Source: Pelotomaculum sp. UBA5255 (GTDB lineage Bacteria > Bacillota > Desulfotomaculia > Desulfotomaculales > Pelotomaculaceae). From it: a stretch of 8,385 nucleotides of DNA. The notes beneath the pieces are model-generated. The model was not told where the DNA came from and searched no databases. It saw only the letters and a list, made by a program, of their open reading frames with translations. This document shows, piece by piece, positions 5,397 through 8,385 of the stretch (its first letter is position 1; each line of letters starts with the position of its first letter). The stretch is from NCBI GenBank assembly GCA_002408725.1, contig DHTR01000011.1:1-8385 (forward strand), in the 5' to 3' direction. A program made the translations under genes and the position numbers.

Positions 5397-8093
5397 ATGG
5401 TGGCAACAGTAACACTTACCATAGACGGTATCCAGGTTACCGTTCCGAAGGGGACCACGGTCCTGGAAGCCGCCGAGAGTGTGGGTATCTTTATCCCCAC
5501 CTTCTGCCATGACCCCGAACTTAGCAAGCCGGGCGCCTGCCGCATCTGTGTGGTGGAGATCCCCGGTGCGCGCAACCTGCCGGCCTCATGTGTGACCGAG
5601 GCCACCGAGGGTATGGTTGTCTATACCGCTTCCGATGCCGTAATCGAAGCACGCAAAACGAACCTTGAACTTCTTCTGGCAAACCATCCTGATGACTGCC
5701 TGACCTGTCATAAGAACGGTGAGTGCCGCCTCCAGGAGTATGCTTATTATTACGGCGTAAGGGCCGACGCGTTCCCTGGTGAAAAGCACCAGTACCCCAT
5801 CGAGGATGACAACCCGTTTATCGTACGTGACATGAACAAGTGTATCTTGTGCGGCAAGTGTGTCCGGATGTGCCAGGAGATTCAAGGCAATAACGTTATT
5901 GATTTCGCCTACCGGGGCTTTAACGCCATTGTGACCCCGGCCATGAACACAACATACAGTGACACCGACATTTCAAACTGCGTTTTCTGCGGTAACTGTG
6001 TTTCGGTCTGCCCGGTCGGCGCTTTAAGCGAGAAAGCCATGCTGGGCATGGGACGCCGTTGGGAAATGAAAAAAGTTACAACGACCTGCCCGTATTGCGG
6101 CGTGGGCTGCTCCTTTGACCTGAACGTAAAGGACGGCAAGGTTGTGGGCGTCACCTCCACGGACGGTGATGTGAACGGCCGGGCCCTCTGCGTGAAGGGA
6201 CGCTTCGGCTACGGGTTCATCCATCATCCCGACCGGCTGAAGACACCGCTCATTAAAAAGGACGGCAAGTTGGTGGAAGCGACCTGGGACGAGGCCATCG
6301 CCCTGGTAGCGGAAAAAATGGGCGCTGTGAAAGAACAGTACGGTGGAGAAACGATTGGTCTCATTTCTTCGGCCCGTTGCACCAACGAAGAAAACTATCT
6401 TATGAATAAGCTGGGCCGTGTGGTGCTCGGTACCAATAGTATCGACCACTGCGCCCGTCTCTGACACGCTCCTACTGTCGCCGGTCTGGCGGCAGCATTT
6501 GGAAGCGGTGCCATGACTAACAGCATTGGTGAAATTGCCGATGCCGACTTTATCCTCTCGACAGGGACAAACACCACTGAAGGTCACCCTGTGATCGGGA
6601 TCCAAGTTAAAAAGGCTCTTCGGAAAGGCGCTACCCTGGCTGTCATTGACCCCCGCAAAACCGAAGTGGCTGAGCTCGCAAAGTACCATCTTCGCCTTAA
6701 ATCCGGCACGGATATTGCGCTCTTAAACGGCCTGGCCAACGTTATTATTGCCGAGGAGCTCTGGAACAAGGAATTTGTCCAGGAGCGTACCGAGGAGTTT
6801 GAGGCTTTTAAGGCAACTGTGGCCAAGTACACGCCCGAATACGTGGAAGGCATTACAGGCGTTCCTGCCGAAACAATCAAAGAAGTTGCCCGGGGCTACG
6901 CAAAAGCAAAATCGGCAGCAATTCTCTACACCATGGGTCTGACCCAACACATCTGCGGTACTCACAACGTTTTCGCCGTGGCCAACCTGACCATGCTCTG
7001 CGGACAGATTGGTAAAGCGTCCAGCGGGGTTAATCCCCTGCGGGGACAGAACAATGTCCAGGGCGCCTGCGATATGGGTGCGTTGCCGGCTTTTTTCCCG
7101 GCTTACCAGCCTGTTGCGGCTGAAGCCAACCGCGCCAAGTTTGCCGCCGCCTGGGGCGTGGATGAGCTTCCAGCCAAGCCCGGCCTTACTGTTGGTGAGA
7201 TTATTGATCAAGCGGGAAAGGCGATCAAAGCCATCTACATCATGGGCGAAAACCCGGTTCTATCCGACCCTGACGCCAACCATGTGGTTCACGCTTTAGA
7301 GTCGCTGGACTTCCTGGTGGTGCAGGACATCTTCCTGACCGAAACGGCTCAACTGGCCGATGTGGTTTTACCCGCAGCCAGCTACGCTGAGAAGGACGGC
7401 ACCTTCAGCAACACCGAGCGGCGTGTCCAGCGTGTGCGCAAGGCTATTGAACCTGTGGGACAGGCCAAGCCCGACTATGAAATTATTTGCATGATTGGCA
7501 CGGCTATGGGCTATCCCATGAATTACGATTCGGCCTCGGAAATTTTTGAAGAAATCGCCAGGGTCACCCCGTCCTATGCCGGAATCAGTTATGAGCGACT
7601 GGAACAGGGGAGCCTGCAGTGGCCCTGCCCGACAGCCGACCATCCCGGTACCAGGTTCCTGCACGTTGGCAAATTCGGCAGGGGTCTTGGCAAGTTTCAC
7701 CCGGTAGAGCATATTCCGCCCGCTGAAATGCCTGATGAGGAGTATCCGTTTATCCTCAGCACGGGTCGCAGGAGGTATCATTACCATACCGGTACCATGA
7801 CCCAGCGGACCGGCGCGCTGGAAGTATTCTATCCAACTGAGTTCCTCGAAATCAACTGCGTTGATGCCGAGAAACTGGGTGTCTGCGATGGAGATATGTT
7901 AAAAGTATCCTCCCGCCGCGGCACTGTTGAAGTTGCTGCCAAGATTACCGACAAGGTTGTTCCGGGCATGGTCTTTACCTCATTCCAATATCCGGATGTG
8001 CCCATCAATAAGCTAACCAACCCCGCCCGTTGCCCGATTTCCAAGATTCCCGAGTACAAGGTCTGCGCGGTGAAGGTTGAGAAAGCGGGTTAA
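5397..8093 (+). CDS. fdhA: Selenocysteine-containing formate dehydrogenase catalytic subunit (UGA read as Sec356)
   Basis: An 898-residue catalytic subunit for formate oxidation or CO2 reduction at a bis-pterin Mo or W centre. N-terminal NuoG-type modules: [2Fe-2S] Cys37/48/51/65; His97/Cys101/104/110; [4Fe-4S] Cys149/152/155/159 and Cys195/198/201/205. The Fe4S4 site is Cys231/234/238/265, with Lys267 as the conserved lysine. The frame is interrupted by TGA at 6462-6464 in DHCARL-U-HAPTVAGL, exactly where the metal-ligand Sec of FdhF-type enzymes sits. His357 and Arg549 (NPLRGQNNVQGAC) match the catalytic His and Arg of E. coli FdhF. The pterin-binding C-terminal domain spans about 784-892, including RRRYHYHTGTMTQR. 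The length matches Moorella-type FdhA. No signal peptide or Tat motif is present, so it is cytoplasmic. The ATG has GGGAGG 6 bases upstream; an internal ATG at 6513 has no ribosome site. It is last in the operon, before a terminator. Confidence 0.96.
6462..6464 (+). other. Selenocysteine UGA codon of fdhA
   Basis: The in-frame TGA lies between CARL and HAPTVAG, with family-conserved sequence continuing in the same frame for 542 more codons. This is the standard metal-ligand position of Sec/Cys formate dehydrogenases. Confidence 0.95.
6467..6507 (+). promoter_or_regulatory. Bacterial SECIS element in fdhA
   Basis: GUCGCC (6477-6482) and GGCGGC (6488-6493) form a 6-bp stem with one G-U pair, capped by a GGUCU loop (6483-6487); two more pairs (C6475-G6495, U6476-A6494) extend it. 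A lower stem pairs CGCUCC (6467-6472) with GG-A-AGCG (6501-6507), leaving one bulged A. The loop begins 18 bases after the UGA, the same loop sequence and spacing I recall for E. coli fdhF. The element recruits SelB with Sec-tRNA. Confidence 0.9.
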
Positions 8094-8145
8094 AAAAGCA
8101 TCCGTGTATAATTAATCAGTTCAGGATCTTGCTATAAGATGCGCT

Positions 8146-8180
8146 AGCTTTGCCCGGTTTTCACCCGGGCAAAGCTTTTT
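8146..8180 (+). terminator. Intrinsic terminator after fdhA
   Basis: AGCTTTGCCCGG (8146-8157) and CCGGGCAAAGCT (8165-8176) pair perfectly over 12 bp with a 7-base loop, followed at once by a T run and CTTCT. This is a strong rho-independent terminator, placed 53 bases past the fdhA stop, and ends the operon. Confidence 0.95.
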
Positions 8181-8321
8181 CTTCTAATCGAATGCAGTTT
8201 GCAGGATATTTCTAAATTTGCCTGGAGGCGGACCGGCGCATCTTCTGGTGGAGGAGGCCAACAGGCTGCGACAAAGGATTTCGGGTGCTTTATGAATGTG
8301 GCGGCTGCAGTAGAGATCCTG

Positions 8322-8341
8322 TATAATAGAGTTTGTATAAT
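8322..8341 (+). promoter_or_regulatory. Tandem TATAAT boxes, possible promoter
   Basis: Perfect -10-like TATAAT hexamers occur at 8322-8327 and 8336-8341, each preceded by TG, 14 bases apart. No good TTGACA-like -35 box is found at 17 bases upstream of either, so the promoter would need an activator or be weak. The second box touches the first palindrome. Confidence 0.45.
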
Positions 8342-8355
8342 GGAGTTGAACTCCA
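8341..8355. repeat. 15-base palindrome overlapping the second TATAAT box
   Basis: TGGAGTT (8341-8347) and AACTCCA (8349-8355) are perfect inverted repeats around a single G. The position at the -10 box and expected transcription start fits an operator. Confidence 0.5.
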
Positions 8356-8385
8356 ATAACTTAGGTACCGGGTACCTAAGTTATT
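8355..8385. repeat. 31-base perfect palindrome at the right edge
   Basis: AATAACTTAGGTACC (8355-8369) and GGTACCTAAGTTATT (8371-8385) are perfect 15-base inverted arms around one G at 8370. It may extend past the window end. Each arm contains GGTACC. It has the form of a dimeric regulator's operator downstream of a promoter; the regulator is unknown. Confidence 0.65.

Larger units (their letters stand above)
8181..8385. other. Intergenic region beyond the operon
   Basis: About 200 bases with no convincing gene. A short open + frame from TTG at 8218 codes 25 residues and stops at a TGA ending near 8295; it has no ribosome site and no recognisable family. The last 65 bases hold promoter-like and palindromic sequence listed separately, probably controlling a gene to the right of the window. 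Confidence 0.5.

Noticed and set aside
6024..6689. 221-codon minus-strand frame across the UGA of fdhA
   Set aside because: It is the shadow of conserved fdhA coding sequence; its product has no family features.
5397..8093. fdhA as a pseudogene broken by a nonsense codon
   Set aside because: The TGA falls at the exact Sec position with a matching SECIS hairpin, and both sides keep all conserved residues in one frame.
6513..8093. A separate gene for a molybdopterin oxidoreductase starting at ATG 6513
   Set aside because: No ribosome site, and the sequence upstream in the same frame (HAPTVAGL) is conserved FdhA sequence following the Sec codon.
8218..8295. Short + frame with a protein-like look (ending VEEANRLRQRISGAL)
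   Set aside because: Only about 25 codons from a TTG, no ribosome site, no family; chance cannot be excluded.
1..8385. CRISPR arrays, tRNA genes, insertion sequences
   Set aside because: No regularly spaced repeats, no cloverleaf with CCA-like end, and no transposase reading frame were found on either strand.

Overview
This window holds a formate-metabolism locus, all on the + strand: a formate/nitrite (FNT) channel, a small membrane OB-fold protein, and a four-gene NAD(P)-linked, selenocysteine-containing formate dehydrogenase. Strong purine-rich ribosome binding sites, two TTG starts, and soluble NuoE/NuoF/NuoG-type subunits joined to a Sec-dependent FdhA suggest an anaerobic Firmicute. 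A Peptococcaceae/Desulfotomaculum-Pelotomaculum or Moorella-like acetogen or syntroph is most likely. This assignment is inference, because the window has no rRNA or other phylogenetic marker.

Layout. 1-346: no convincing gene; several inverted repeats that may form a structured leader for the channel gene. 347-1264: FNT-family formate channel (focA-like). 1278-1303: strong hairpin without a T tract. 1335-1799: protein with two membrane helices and an OB-fold domain. 1800-1956: gene-free spacer. 1957-2445 nuoE-like, 2459-4312 nuoF-like and 4325-5254 a short nuoG-like Fe-S protein are spaced 12-13 bases apart and are surely one transcript. 5284-5374: compact structured RNA with the look of a molybdenum/tungsten-cofactor (Moco) riboswitch. 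5397-8093: fdhA, read through an in-frame UGA at 6462-6464 as selenocysteine, with a SECIS hairpin just downstream. 8146-8180: strong intrinsic terminator. 8181-8385: intergenic, with two -10-like TATAAT boxes followed by two back-to-back palindromes, the second a 15-bp-arm perfect palindrome reaching the window edge.

How it works together. FdhA oxidises formate (or reduces CO2) at a bis-pterin Mo/W centre. Electrons then pass through its own Fe-S clusters, the NuoG-like protein, and the NuoE/NuoF pair, where FMN and NAD(P)H are handled. The two extra [4Fe-4S] clusters at the NuoF C-terminus suggest a ferredoxin contact, as in electron-bifurcating hydrogenases and formate dehydrogenases. The FNT channel would move formate across the membrane.

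The most interesting points are the riboswitch-like element placed inside the operon, directly before the only gene that needs the cofactor, with a 7-base anti-Shine-Dalgarno match; the NuoG-like stub that duplicates the first ~300 residues of FdhA; and the palindromic operator-like block at the right edge. The dehydrogenase itself belongs to a known type.
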